The notes beneath the pieces are model-generated. The model did no database searches and had not been told where the DNA came from. It was given only the letters and a program-made list of their open reading frames with translations. Positions 1 through 10,330 of a DNA stretch of 49,686 bases are shown here, in pieces; position 1 is the stretch's first letter; each line of letters starts with the position of its first letter. The translations under genes and the position numbers were made by a program. Source of the stretch: an uncultured bacterium (GTDB lineage Bacteria > Planctomycetota > UBA1135 > UBA2386); the NCBI GenBank assembly GCA_937906475.1, contig CALCZA010000006.1:1-49686 (forward strand), in the 5' to 3' direction.

Positions 1-17
1 TCAGGCACGTAGGCCAC

Positions 18-680
18 ATGAAAAAACTCGTTAACGGCGTCCATCACTTTCAAGACCACGTCTTCCCGCCTAGCCGGGAGGACTATGAGAACATGGCGAA
101 GTGGCAGCAGAAGCCACTCGCTGTCTTCGTGACCTGCGCGGACTCCCGCATCATGCCGACAATGTTCACGCAGTCGGATCCGGGCGACCTGTTCTTCGTG
201 CGTAACGCCGGCAACATCATCCCGCCGCACGGCGGCCAGGCTGGTGGCGAAGCGGCCACCATTGAATATGCCGTTTCGGTGCTTGGCGTCCGCCAGATCA
301 TCGTTTGCGGCCACTCACAGTGCGGCGCGATGAAGGCCATCATCGATACGCCCGAAGCACTCGAGCCGCTGCCCAACGTGCGCCAGTGGCTGCACCACGC
401 TGACGCGACGCGCCAGATCGTCAACCACAAGTACAAGCACTTGAAGGGCGAGGAGCGCTTGGTCGCCGCAATCGAGGAGAACGTGCTCGTGCAGATCAAC
501 AATCTGAGCACGCAACCGGGCATCGCGATGCTGTTGGCCACGGGCGAACTCAAGGTCTTCGGCTGGTACTTCGACATCGCGACCGGCACGGTCCACCACT
601 ACAATCCGAAGACTGGGCAGTTCGAAGCGTTGACCCACGAAGACCAGGGCGTCAGCGCGATCCCGCTTCGCCACTCTTAG
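18..680 (+). CDS. can: beta-class carbonic anhydrase
   Basis: This 220-residue protein should interconvert CO2 and bicarbonate in the cytoplasm using a zinc ion. The beta-class signature is visible: C40-x-D42-x-R44 (CADSR), then H99 and C102 within GHSQCGAM, so all zinc ligands and the Asp/Arg dyad are present. Length matches the family (about 200-230). The ATG at 18 leaves only 17 bases of upstream sequence in the window, so its promoter and any upstream partner cannot be judged. The next gene, on the same strand, has its own promoter and is probably independent. Family assignment is firm; the physiological role (bicarbonate supply or pH balance) is inferred. Confidence 0.95.
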   Translation: MKKLVNGVHHFQDHVFPPSREDYENMAKWQQKPLAVFVTCADSRIMPTMFTQSDPGDLFFVRNAGNIIPPHGGQAGGEAATIEYAVSVLGVRQIIVCGHSQCGAMKAIIDTPEALEPLPNVRQWLHHADATRQIVNHKYKHLKGEERLVAAIEENVLVQINNLSTQPGIAMLLATGELKVFGWYFDIATGTVHHYNPKTGQFEALTHEDQGVSAIPLRHS

Positions 681-803
681 GCTTCGCCACACTTAGGGCC
701 AGTTGGCAGCCGACTGGCTGCCAGCCAGCGCCCTGGCCGACGCCACAAACGGCCGGCAGCAAGGACGATTGCACAACCAGCGCGGATTGCCGCCGGTCTG
801 CAT

Positions 804-832
804 TTGGAAAGCGGCGCAACCGACCCTATCCT
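804..832 (+). promoter_or_regulatory. sigma70-type promoter for the dihydrolipoyl dehydrogenase gene
   Basis: TTGGAA (804-809) and TATCCT (827-832) are separated by 17 bases, the optimal spacing for a housekeeping promoter. Transcription would start near 839, only about 8 bases before the ATG at 847. This is a sequence match only; no start site is known. Confidence 0.5.
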
Positions 833-846
833 GCTTGCCCCAAACC

Positions 847-2253
<1,407 letters not shown>

Positions 2254-2274
2254 GTACGCCGCGAGCGAGAGTTC

Positions 2275-2296
2275 GCCGCGCTAGCGCGGCAATTTT
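2275..2296 (+). terminator. Rho-independent terminator after lpdA
   Basis: A perfect GCCGCG/CGCGGC stem (2275-2280 with 2285-2290) around a CTAG loop is followed by AATTTT, 21 bases after the lpdA stop. It is the clearest intrinsic terminator in the window. Confidence 0.7.
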
Positions 2297-2362
2297 GCTC
2301 CTGCCCTGACGATTCGCGGCATCGCAGTGCATCCAATCGACGGTAACGGCGAACATGCTGGC

Positions 2363-2752
2363 ATGACGGCTGCGTTCACCCTGCTCTACGACAGCAAATG
2401 CCCCTTCTGCAAACTCGAAGTCGAGTGGCTGCAGAAGCGCGACGGCAAGGGGCGCCTGGGAGCAATCGACATTGCAGCCGAGGGATTCGACGCAGAACAA
2501 TTCGGCTTGAGCAAGGAACTTGTGCATGCCCGACTGCATGGCGTGAAGGCCGATGGCACCGTGTTGGAAGGCATGGTTGCGATTCGTGCTGCCTGGAGTG
2601 CCGCTGGCCTCGGCTGGCTAATGGCCCCGACTGGTTGGCCCGTGCTGCGCTGGTTTGCGGACTTGGGTTACATCATCTTTGCACGCTACCGAGTACCGCT
2701 TGGCCGGTTATTTGGGCGTCGCTGTAACGAAGACGCCTGTTCGATCCGCTAA
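2363..2752 (+). CDS. DCC-family thiol-disulfide oxidoreductase (DUF393)
   Basis: A 129-residue member of the DUF393/DCC family, a small thioredoxin-like group of uncertain substrate. The diagnostic N-terminus is a beta strand followed by YDSKCPFC, giving C13-x2-C16. The family is named for a D-C-C signature and this copy has D10-x2-C13-x2-C16. A GTG at 2327 would add 12 residues of unlikely composition, so ATG 2363 is preferred. The C-terminal half (around GLGWLMAPTGWPVLRWFADLGY) is hydrophobic and rich in aromatics, as in other family members. It lies alone between the lpdA terminator and a convergent operon. Substrate is unknown. Confidence 0.85.
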   Translation: MTAAFTLLYDSKCPFCKLEVEWLQKRDGKGRLGAIDIAAEGFDAEQFGLSKELVHARLHGVKADGTVLEGMVAIRAAWSAAGLGWLMAPTGWPVLRWFADLGYIIFARYRVPLGRLFGRRCNEDACSIR

Positions 2753-2865
2753 CGCACCGACCTTCGGTCGCTGTCAGCAGCAGCATCGCTAACGATTCTT
2801 GGCCGCACCGATGCAACCTGCTCGGCCAAGATGTTGCCGGCAAGACTACCAGTGCGCCAAATCGC

Positions 2866-3252
2866 TTAGTCCGACTCTGACGTCGGGCCTTCGAGGTATT
2901 CCCGCACACACTCTTGGGCGTTCTCGTAGCTGAAGCCGCCCTCGCGTTCCTGCAAGTCCTGGGCGACGCGCACGAACAACGCGAAGCCAACGCGAATCAC
3001 CGTCTCCATGCGCGACTGGGCATAGGTGCGAATGATCTCAACGTGCTCGCTCGTCGCCGGCCCATCGTTGGTGTCAAAGCCGTGCGCCACCGTCGCCACG
3101 TGCACGAAGTGCTGTGCTGTCCACTCACGATCCTTGACCTTGCTCGGCTCGGACATCCACAACGCAACGATACCACCAAGCACCTTGCGGTCGAGGTCGT
3201 CGAGCGGCCGCAACATGGCGTGCACCTCGTCATTGGTGGGCAACTGGTTCAT
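2866..3252 (-). CDS. small acidic protein of unknown function, octaheme operon
   Basis: A 128-residue soluble, mostly helical, acidic protein that I do not recognise. It has no signal peptide, membrane segment or cysteine pair. The only Cys is near the C-terminus, in AQECVREYL. It begins 15 bases after the stop of the upstream membrane protein gene, so it is very probably the last gene of the octaheme cytochrome operon. The start ATG at 3252 gives the sequence MNQLPTNDEV. The tight operon position and good codon use support a real gene. Function is open. Confidence 0.75.
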   Translation of the reverse strand: MNQLPTNDEVHAMLRPLDDLDRKVLGGIVALWMSEPSKVKDREWTAQHFVHVATVAHGFDTNDGPATSEHVEIIRTYAQSRMETVIRVGFALFVRVAQDLQEREGGFSYENAQECVREYLEGPTSESD

Positions 3253-3267
3253 GGCTAGATGTTGCCG

Positions 3268-3717
3268 TCAGCGAGGCAGTCGGCGCAAGGTTCCAATAAT
3301 CGCGACGACCAGCATCACGAGGCCAAATGGCACCAAGGCGATGCCGATGCCCGGATCGCCGCCATGGCCGCCGAACGCGCCCAACAGAAAGCCTCCCGGC
3401 AACGCGATCAGCGCGGCGGTCAAACTGGCACTGACAAACTTCGGCGGTGCTTTGGATTCGCCGTCGCCGCAACCCTTCGTCAGGTGCGGCAACGTGGCCG
3501 CAAAGCCGATGTGCACCAGCGACAGAAACGTGCCGTGAGCGTGCGCCAACCGCCACAGCAAGCGCTGGGTTTCGTTGCCAACGGCTAGATACCAATCGGC
3601 CTTGAAGCCGTGCATCGATTCGAGCACGCCGCCGAGCACCACGAACACCAGCAAGCTGGTCCAACCAATGCGCAAGTGGCGTAACTGCAGGGAGGTAAAT
3701 TCGGGCGTAGTGCTCAT
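3268..3717 (-). CDS. four-helix membrane protein, octaheme operon
   Basis: A 149-residue integral membrane protein with four predicted membrane segments: roughly residues 16-35 (LRIGWTSLLVFVVLGGVLES), 55-75, 92-112 and 122-142. Histidines lie in or beside the first two segments (H31-like position after LES, and HAHGTFLSLVHIG in segment 2), a pattern that could ligate heme b, but this is inference. It starts 12 bases after the stop of the octaheme cytochrome gene and ends 15 bases before the next gene, so the three are likely cotranscribed. It could be a membrane anchor or quinol-side partner for the cytochrome. I do not recognise a named family. Confidence 0.8.
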   Translation of the reverse strand: MSTTPEFTSLQLRHLRIGWTSLLVFVVLGGVLESMHGFKADWYLAVGNETQRLLWRLAHAHGTFLSLVHIGFAATLPHLTKGCGDGESKAPPKFVSASLTAALIALPGGFLLGAFGGHGGDPGIGIALVPFGLVMLVVAIIGTLRRLPR

Positions 3718-3729
3718 TCGCGATTCGGA

Positions 3730-5655
3730 CTATTCGGCGATGTAGACGGGACGGTCGTCGCGACGGGCATAGAGTTGATCGAAACGAGATCGCAACAACC
3801 CACGTGGCCCCATCAGGACCTCGGGTTTCGCGCCACCACGATATTGAGATTGCCAGACCGACGTGACGTTGTCGACGAACGGTTGCAGCGCCTTGGCTTC
3901 GGCGACGAACTCGTAGCCGGCTAGAGCGCCGCCAACGCCGTCGAGACGGCGCAACGAACGCGCGGCGTTGAAGCGCACTACGTAGTATGGGTCGTCCAAC
4001 AGACGTGCCAGGTAGGGAGCCATCCAGTCTGTTCCCGACGCAAGCTGGGCGGGTTGCCAGCCAAAGCTCCAAGCGGCCAACATGCGGGCACCGGCGTCGC
4101 CCGACAGCAACCACCGCGCCCCTGCGGCCACTTCCTTCTGCTCGACGGACAACGGCGGTGACGCAACTTGCCAACGCGCTTCCAAATGCTCAGCCGCCCA
4201 AGCAACGGTGCGGTCCAGATGGCATTGGTTGCAGGCATTGGGACGACCCGTGCGCAACTCGACACCAACATCGGGACTGGTGATCGCGTGGCTGCGCGAA
4301 GCCTTCATCAAGCCAACCGACGTGTGACTCATGTGGCAGTTATAGCAATTGCTGCCAACCGACTCGGGCAGGTGGTGCGTATGCGCCTGCAAGCCTGCCG
4401 GTGTTGCCAGCGACTCGTGGCACTGCGTGCAACCGATGTTGCCACGCATGCCAACCTGCAACTGATCATCGCGCCAATCGTCTGTGACCTTGCCGTCGGC
4501 AGCGTGCATGCGATGGCACGACGTGCAATCGATCTGCTGGTCTGGATCGCCATGGGTGTAGCACGGCGACTGCCGCATACCGTTGAACTCGCGACCGGAC
4601 AACCGCACCTGCCCATCGGACCAAAACGAACTCTTGAAGAAGTTCTGGTTCTTGCGCAGTTCGCGTCGCAACTCAGGCGCATCGCGATCGCCGAGCCCAA
4701 TCACCAAGTGCGAACGCTGCAAATCCTGGCCAGGCACAAACGGCGACCCCTGATCGCGCCAGGCATCGAAGTGCTCTTCTTTGAGAATCGACACCGAATG
4801 GCAATGACCACACACCTGTGCCGACCGCACTGGCTGCAAAGTCGCGGGGTTGGTGACCGTGTCATCCGACCCCTGTAGCCGCTGCATCAAGCGCCGCACA
4901 GGATTGCGATTGGCAGCGACGTGCGCCTCTCCCGGTCCGTGACACGCTTCACAAGAGATGCCGAACTCGGAGACATGCGTATCAACCCGACCGATGTCAA
5001 CGCGCGGCCGCGCATCGGTCGTGTGACACATCGCGCAGCTCTTGTTCCACGCACCGGGTTCCGGTGGATCACGGAACTCAGGCGGTAATACGAACACCGA
5101 CGTCAACGGCAACCAGATGCGCTCCTCGGTCTTGAAGCACATCGGCACCGGGCCGAGTTCGCGTCCATTGCCAGTCGAATACCACAGCACCTGCAGGTGA
5201 TGCGAACCGGTCAGTTGCTCAATCGGTCGTTCGACATGCATCGGGTTGCGGCCGCCGCGATCAAACACCGTCCACAACTGATCGCCGCGCCACTCGAGCA
5301 CGACCTTCTTGCCAAACCAATCCAACTCGAGTCGCTCGAACGCAACGCGCAACGCTTCGCGGGACACAACCTGCGTCATCGTGCGATGGTATGAACCGTG
5401 CCACGACGCATGTTCTCCGGGATGGCACGAACGACAACTCTGCGAGCCAACGTAGCCGGCCTCATGCACTTCGATCGGACGATCGACAACCTCGGATTCG
5501 CGTTCGCCGCCGTAGACAGTCGCCACGACGACGCCAGCGATCATCAACCCCGACGCCGCAATCGCCCCCGCCCGTGCCGCCATGCCGTCAGCCCACAGCC
5601 GCCACAATGGCAGCAGCGCAGCGACGGCGACAAGCAACAAGGCGAGCAAGATCAT
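3730..5655 (-). CDS. membrane-anchored octaheme cytochrome c
   Basis: A 641-residue extracytoplasmic multiheme protein. Two hydrophobic stretches (about residues 2-21 and 27-48) provide a signal or anchor. Eight CxxCH heme sites follow at residues 74-78, 207-211, 235-239, 282-286, 377-381, 409-413, 437-441 and 475-479. Many spare histidines could be distal ligands. The last 150 residues contain HEAT-like helices (around DDPYYVVRFNAARSLRRL). The arrangement recalls cytochrome c554-type multiheme proteins of planctomycetes, but no catalytic-heme variant (CxxCK) is present, so electron transfer is safer than a named reductase. It leads a three-gene operon with 12- and 15-base gaps. A TAGACT box lies 9 bases upstream of the ATG. 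Substrate is unknown. Confidence 0.9.
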   Translation of the reverse strand: MILLALLLVAVAALLPLWRLWADGMAARAGAIAASGLMIAGVVVATVYGGERESEVVDRPIEVHEAGYVGSQSCRSCHPGEHASWHGSYHRTMTQVVSREALRVAFERLELDWFGKKVVLEWRGDQLWTVFDRGGRNPMHVERPIEQLTGSHHLQVLWYSTGNGRELGPVPMCFKTEERIWLPLTSVFVLPPEFRDPPEPGAWNKSCAMCHTTDARPRVDIGRVDTHVSEFGISCEACHGPGEAHVAANRNPVRRLMQRLQGSDDTVTNPATLQPVRSAQVCGHCHSVSILKEEHFDAWRDQGSPFVPGQDLQRSHLVIGLGDRDAPELRRELRKNQNFFKSSFWSDGQVRLSGREFNGMRQSPCYTHGDPDQQIDCTSCHRMHAADGKVTDDWRDDQLQVGMRGNIGCTQCHESLATPAGLQAHTHHLPESVGSNCYNCHMSHTSVGLMKASRSHAITSPDVGVELRTGRPNACNQCHLDRTVAWAAEHLEARWQVASPPLSVEQKEVAAGARWLLSGDAGARMLAAWSFGWQPAQLASGTDWMAPYLARLLDDPYYVVRFNAARSLRRLDGVGGALAGYEFVAEAKALQPFVDNVTSVWQSQYRGGAKPEVLMGPRGLLRSRFDQLYARRDDRPVYIAE

Positions 5656-5664
5656 CAGCGCGAG

Positions 5665-5670
5665 AGTCTA
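5665..5670 (-). promoter_or_regulatory. -10-like box of the octaheme operon
   Basis: TAGACT on the minus strand ends 9 bases before the ATG at 5655, so a transcript would have a leader of only about 3 bases. No convincing -35 is seen. Part of a recurring pattern (see findings). Confidence 0.3.
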
Positions 5671-5898
5671 CTCGCCCCGGATCGGCACAGGCGTCGGAGT
5701 ATGCGTTCTTAAGTATGTGGCCAGAGGATTGCCGGGATCGCACCGTGTCACCGAGTGATTCGCGGAACAGTTACCGAGGACTGACTACCTCAGTGGGCAA
5801 CGGCAATGCCATGCCCTGTGGAGCGCGGATTGTTCCGGTAGACTTCTGACCGCCGGACGATCTGCATCCCTGCCCTCCACCCTCCGCACCCCATCTCT

Positions 5899-7797
5899 GT
5901 GAAGCACATCTCACTCCTCGCCATCGGGTTCACGCTCGCCGCCTGCTCGACCCTCTCCGCCCAATACCGCTACACGCAGCAAACCGGCCTGATCACGGGG
6001 CCGACCGTGCGCACCGAAGGTTGCATTTTGGCGGACATCGACGGCGATGGTGACCTCGATGCCATTTTCGCAAACGGCTACGTGCTATCGATCAACGGCC
6101 AGTCGATCCGGCCAACGGTCTTGATCAACAAGATCAATCAAGGCCTCGGCTTCGTCGATGAGTCGACGCCGCGCATTCCGACGACCGCGATCCGCGGCAC
6201 GTTGGTGGTTGCATTCGACATTGAGAACGACGGCGATCTCGATCTGTTCTTCTCCTGCAATGGCAACAGCCAGCAACGCCTCTACGTCAACGACGGCACG
6301 GGCAACTTCACCGATGAGTCGGTGGCGCGCTTTGGCCCGCTCAACCTGTATGTCGCGGGTTGCGCCTTTTGCGACATCGATGAGGACGGCGACTACGACT
6401 TGTTCATGAATGACGAGCGCAGCAACGGTCAACTCAAGTTGTTCCACAACGACGGCGCCGGGCACTTCACCAACGTCACCTCGACGCACATTGTGTCGGC
6501 CCCGAAGTCGAACCAACAAGACGTCGTGCTCGCCGACGTCGATAATGACTTCGACCTCGACATCATCAACGTCGGCAAGTCGTCCGGCCAGCAGATCTTC
6601 TTCAACGACGGCACCGGCCACTTCCCGACCGTTTCGACCGGATTCCTACCCGCAGGCGGCAGCCTCAGCTACGAAGCCGAAGCCGCGGACCTCGACCACG
6701 ATGGCGACCTCGACATCGCGATGCTGTCGGTATCAGGCACGACCGACGCGATCCTGCGCAACAACCTGATCCCGAGCGGCACCCTGTCGTTCTCCAACCT
6801 GACCAGCGCGCTGATCGGGAACGGCCAGGACGACAACGAATGGGCGCTCGTCGACGCCAACAACGATGGCTGGCTCGACCTGATCAACGGCTCGCTGACC
6901 TACAGTTCAGAGAAGCTCTACATTAACAACCAATCGATGTCGTTTACGCGACAGAGTGGCGCCAACGGCTTCTCGCCCGTCAACGACCCGACGCTCGACG
7001 TCGCCGTCGGTGACATCAACGGCGACGGCGTCACCGACGTCATCACCGCGCAAGGCGAGTTCGGCAACTTCACCAACCGCGCCTACTTCGGCAACGGCCC
7101 GGCCGACACCCAGCCGCCACGTTTCGTCAACGTCGAGCAACTGCCGGCGATGTCGACGACTCCCGATGGCTGGGCCGTGCACGCCGTAATCCAAGACTCA
7201 ATCGTCGACGACGGCGAGACCTCGGTCGCCTCCGCCAGCCTCGACTGGACCATCACGCACGCTGCCGGCGTAGCAACCGGCACCACGGAACTTCGCTTCG
7301 TCGGCGGCCTGATGTATCGCGCCGACCTGACCCCGCCCGCCGGCCTAATCACCAACGGCGCGACGGTCAACTTCACGCTGACCGCGACCGACCGCCAAGG
7401 CAACAGCACGACCACTCCTGGCCAGACGTTCGACGTCTGCGGCTTCCAGAAATACGGCATGGGCCTCAGCGGCATCACCACGTCACTCGACGGCGCTGGC
7501 ACGACGAGACCCGGTGACTTCCCAGTCATCTCGTGGACCGGCGGCCCCAACGCAACCGGCCTGCTCGGCGTCGCGGTTGGCCCGGATCAAATCGCGATCC
7601 CACAGGGCTACCTGCTATTCAACCAAACGAACATCATCGGACTGGTCCCGATCACAACGAACGGATCCGGCGTCGGCCAACTGACCGTCCCGATTCCGCC
7701 GCTACCCGCCCTGGCTGGGCTACACGTAGCGATGCAGACGGTGCTAAACCCGCCGCTGTCGCTGAGCAACGGCCTGTCGATGGTCATCTGCCCGTAG
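5899..7797 (+). CDS. secreted VCBS/FG-GAP repeat protein
   Basis: A 632-residue exported protein. The N-terminus is a signal peptide (MKHISLLAIGFTLAACSTLSA, cleavage before QYRY likely). Residues of about 30-400 hold repeated FG-GAP/VCBS units with calcium-loop signatures such as DIDGDGDLDA, DIENDGDLDL, DIDEDGDYDL, DVDNDFDLDI, DLDHDGDLDI and DINGDGVTDV, alternating with NDGTGHF-like strands. This predicts a beta-propeller. A beta-sandwich-like stretch follows (about 410-520). The last 110 residues (from CGFQKYGMGLSG) form a separate beta-rich domain ending in VICP, probably a surface-sorting or structural module shared by paralogues in this lineage. The start is a GTG. Likely role is cell-surface or extracellular adhesion; this is inferred from domains only. 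Confidence 0.88.
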   Translation: MKHISLLAIGFTLAACSTLSAQYRYTQQTGLITGPTVRTEGCILADIDGDGDLDAIFANGYVLSINGQSIRPTVLINKINQGLGFVDESTPRIPTTAIRGTLVVAFDIENDGDLDLFFSCNGNSQQRLYVNDGTGNFTDESVARFGPLNLYVAGCAFCDIDEDGDYDLFMNDERSNGQLKLFHNDGAGHFTNVTSTHIVSAPKSNQQDVVLADVDNDFDLDIINVGKSSGQQIFFNDGTGHFPTVSTGFLPAGGSLSYEAEAADLDHDGDLDIAMLSVSGTTDAILRNNLIPSGTLSFSNLTSALIGNGQDDNEWALVDANNDGWLDLINGSLTYSSEKLYINNQSMSFTRQSGANGFSPVNDPTLDVAVGDINGDGVTDVITAQGEFGNFTNRAYFGNGPADTQPPRFVNVEQLPAMSTTPDGWAVHAVIQDSIVDDGETSVASASLDWTITHAAGVATGTTELRFVGGLMYRADLTPPAGLITNGATVNFTLTATDRQGNSTTTPGQTFDVCGFQKYGMGLSGITTSLDGAGTTRPGDFPVISWTGGPNATGLLGVAVGPDQIAIPQGYLLFNQTNIIGLVPITTNGSGVGQLTVPIPPLPALAGLHVAMQTVLNPPLSLSNGLSMVICP

Positions 7798-7808
7798 CGA
7801 CTTCAGCA

Positions 7809-7827
7809 GTAATCGAGACCTGATTAC
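7809..7827. terminator. possible hairpin between convergent genes
   Basis: GTAATC (7809-7814) and GATTAC (7822-7827) pair perfectly around a 7-base loop, between the convergent VCBS and DUF1592 genes. There is no T tract on either strand, so terminator function is doubtful. Confidence 0.25.
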
Positions 7828-7920
7828 CAATGCAGTTCCAACGCAACGGCACCGTTCTCAGCCAACACAACGTGCCGGCGGCAGACGACTCTTCGCAACT
7901 AGCAGACAGCAACGCGACCA

Positions 7921-10209
7921 TCACTCAGCGCTGATTCGCTGGCCGAACGCAGGATCGCGCACGATGACCAGGATCAAGTCGCGCACCGTCACCTTGCCTT
8001 GCGCCAACAAGCGACGCACTTCGAGATCGACGCGCAAGCGATCGACGGGGCGAAGATCGCGTCCGATCGCATAGACGAACAGTTTGTGCGCCATCGTGCG
8101 GATGAACATCGGATCCTGCGCGAGCACCTTCTTGAGACTGACCAGACCATCGAGTTGGCGACCATCCGGCAACTGACCACTCGCATCGATCACGCCAGCG
8201 CCATCCTGCTCACGAAACCGGCCAATCGCATCGAAACGCTCCATCGCCAAACCGAGCGCATCCATGCGCACGTGGCACACGGCACACTTCGAATGCTCGC
8301 GGTGCTGCGCCATCTGTTGCCGCAGCGTCGCCGAGTCGTCGATCGCATCTTCGCCTTCAAACGAGTCGTTGCCGGGAGGTGGTGGCGGTGGAGCCTGGCC
8401 AAGCAGGTTATCGAGCAGCCACTTGCCGCGCTTAACCGGTGACGTGCGCGTTGGGTTCGACGTGATCGCATGCATGCTGGCATGGCCGAGTAAACCGCCA
8501 CGCACCATGGCATCTCCGGTCAGCGTCGTTCGCACAAACTCATCCGGCGCGCCGGCATGCGGCAGACCATAGAACACGGCCAAGCGCTTGTTCACGTAGG
8601 TGAAGTCGCAATCAAGCAACTCCCGGACATCGCGCTCTTCACGCAAGATCGCCGAGAACAGCAACTCGCTCTCGCGCCGAAACGCGTGGCGTAACTCATC
8701 GTCAAAGCCAGCGAAGCGGTCCGGATCGGGCGTCGTGTCGGCCAATGCCCGCAACGCAAACCACTGCGCGGCGAAGTCGGTCGCGAGACTTTCGGATCGT
8801 TCATGCCGCAACATGCGCAACACCTGCGCGGTCACCTCATCCGAGTCGCGGAATCTCTGACCTCGAGTCAACGACCGCAGGTCCGCGTCGGGCGCGCTGG
8901 CCCACAGGAAATACGACAGTCTGGTGGCAAACTCGAATCCATCGAGTGGCTCCGCGGCGCGCGTCTTGGCCGAGTCCTCAAGCCGGAACAAGAAGTTCGG
9001 CGACGTCAGCGCGGCCGTCAGCACAAATCGCTGAACAGCCAGAAGTGACTCACCAGCCGCCAATCGCTGCGAACCAGCGCGCTGGAAGCGACCGCGTTCT
9101 CGCGCGGTTACCGGCCTGCGCCACAGTTCCGGCAGCATCGTCTTGATCATTCTGCGCAATCGCGCCATGTCGTTGCGCCCCGTCAACGACGCCTGCAACC
9201 ACTGCTGCTCGGGCGGCACCGGGCGCGCATCCATCGGCCCAACTATCTCCAGCGCACCGATGAGCAAATTGCGATCACGAAGCTTGGGGTTGGGATGCTT
9301 GGGATCGTAGAAGTCGTTGATGAATGACAACGCGGTCTTGTGACGACCAGCCTTGAGCGTGGTTTCGACAACAAAGTCCTTCAAAGCCGTATTCGGCACC
9401 TCGATGACTTCGAGTCGCTTGCCGTCGAGTTTGAGCAGCATCTTCGCCGGTTCATCGCCAGCCTGACGAGCACCCGCTGAGATGCGCACCTGGTAGACAC
9501 CATCGCGTGGCACCTCGATGGCTTGCTCGATCGTGGCGTTGGTGAAGAGATTTGCGACCCCGCCACTCATTGAGGCGCCGCGGTTATTGACCAGGCGCAT
9601 CGCCTCTGCCTCAAACATCCGACGTTCGGGATTGGCCGGATCCTCACCATGGAACACGCCGCGAGCCACCTCGCCAGATGCAGCAAGGTACTTTTCGAGG
9701 TGCAACGTCGAGAACGTCAACGCATCGCCGATCGAGTCAAAGCCATAACCGAGGTCATCGGCCGGGAAGCCCGAGGTGTCGACTGCTACGCCAAGCAAAT
9801 CGCGCACCGTGTTGCGCCATTGCCCGCGACTCAAGCGACGCACCGTGACCTGACCGGGGTCTACCGGCAACTTCGGCACTTCGCGTTCGAGCAGGCCATC
9901 GACATACGCAGCGAACTCCCGTCGCTCGTCCCTGGTGACTTCGCTGTCTTCGACCGGCGGCATCTCGAACGAGTGCACGCGTTCACGCATCCGCGACCAA
10001 CGCGCCAACTGGCCAACAAGATCGACCGGTTGCACCGCCAGGTCCATTTTCCCTTTGGCGGACTCGCCTTCGTGGCAATCCAGGCAATTGATCTCGACGA
10101 ACTCGGCGATGTGCACGGGCACCACCAGCGCCGCCTGCGCCGTCACCACGCCGGCACTGACCGCGACCACCAGAAAGCTAAGCAGACGAAAAAACATAGA
10201 CGGCGCCAT
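7921..10209 (-). CDS. DUF1587/1592/1588/1585 planctomycete cytochrome protein
   Basis: A 762-residue exported protein of the large planctomycete family thought to act in extracytoplasmic polymer breakdown. A signal peptide (MAPSMFFRLLSFLVVAVSAGVVTAQA) is followed by a cytochrome-like site CLDCH (residues 42-46), DUF1587 (VRRLSRGQWRNTVRDLLGV), an inserted beta-rich carbohydrate-binding-like domain (about 195-315, FEAEAMRLVNN...), DUF1595/DUF1592 (RLSYFLWASAPDADL), DUF1588 (with the polyproline LLGQAPPPPPPGND) and a DUF1585 C-terminus. A second CxxCH (CAVCH) lies near residue 660. ATG 10209 is chosen over an upstream GTG (10248); ATG 10197 is also possible. The usual DUF1552 partner is absent. 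Catalytic activity is not established. Confidence 0.9.
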   Translation of the reverse strand: MAPSMFFRLLSFLVVAVSAGVVTAQAALVVPVHIAEFVEINCLDCHEGESAKGKMDLAVQPVDLVGQLARWSRMRERVHSFEMPPVEDSEVTRDERREFAAYVDGLLEREVPKLPVDPGQVTVRRLSRGQWRNTVRDLLGVAVDTSGFPADDLGYGFDSIGDALTFSTLHLEKYLAASGEVARGVFHGEDPANPERRMFEAEAMRLVNNRGASMSGGVANLFTNATIEQAIEVPRDGVYQVRISAGARQAGDEPAKMLLKLDGKRLEVIEVPNTALKDFVVETTLKAGRHKTALSFINDFYDPKHPNPKLRDRNLLIGALEIVGPMDARPVPPEQQWLQASLTGRNDMARLRRMIKTMLPELWRRPVTARERGRFQRAGSQRLAAGESLLAVQRFVLTAALTSPNFLFRLEDSAKTRAAEPLDGFEFATRLSYFLWASAPDADLRSLTRGQRFRDSDEVTAQVLRMLRHERSESLATDFAAQWFALRALADTTPDPDRFAGFDDELRHAFRRESELLFSAILREERDVRELLDCDFTYVNKRLAVFYGLPHAGAPDEFVRTTLTGDAMVRGGLLGHASMHAITSNPTRTSPVKRGKWLLDNLLGQAPPPPPPGNDSFEGEDAIDDSATLRQQMAQHREHSKCAVCHVRMDALGLAMERFDAIGRFREQDGAGVIDASGQLPDGRQLDGLVSLKKVLAQDPMFIRTMAHKLFVYAIGRDLRPVDRLRVDLEVRRLLAQGKVTVRDLILVIVRDPAFGQRISAE

Positions 10210-10316
10210 CCTAGCGTCGAACGCCACCGGCACGAGCACCCACCCCACACCGGCGCATCAACTGCCCATAACAGCGACGATCGCACGTTCTACAAGGACT
10301 TGCGGCCGCGCCGCGG

Positions 10317-10322
10317 TAGTCT
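10317..10322 (+). promoter_or_regulatory. -10-like box of the sensor kinase gene
   Basis: TAGTCT ends 8 bases before the GTG start at 10331. No clear -35 is visible. Listed because the same placement recurs at other genes. Confidence 0.25.
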
Positions 10323-10330
10323 CCGACACT

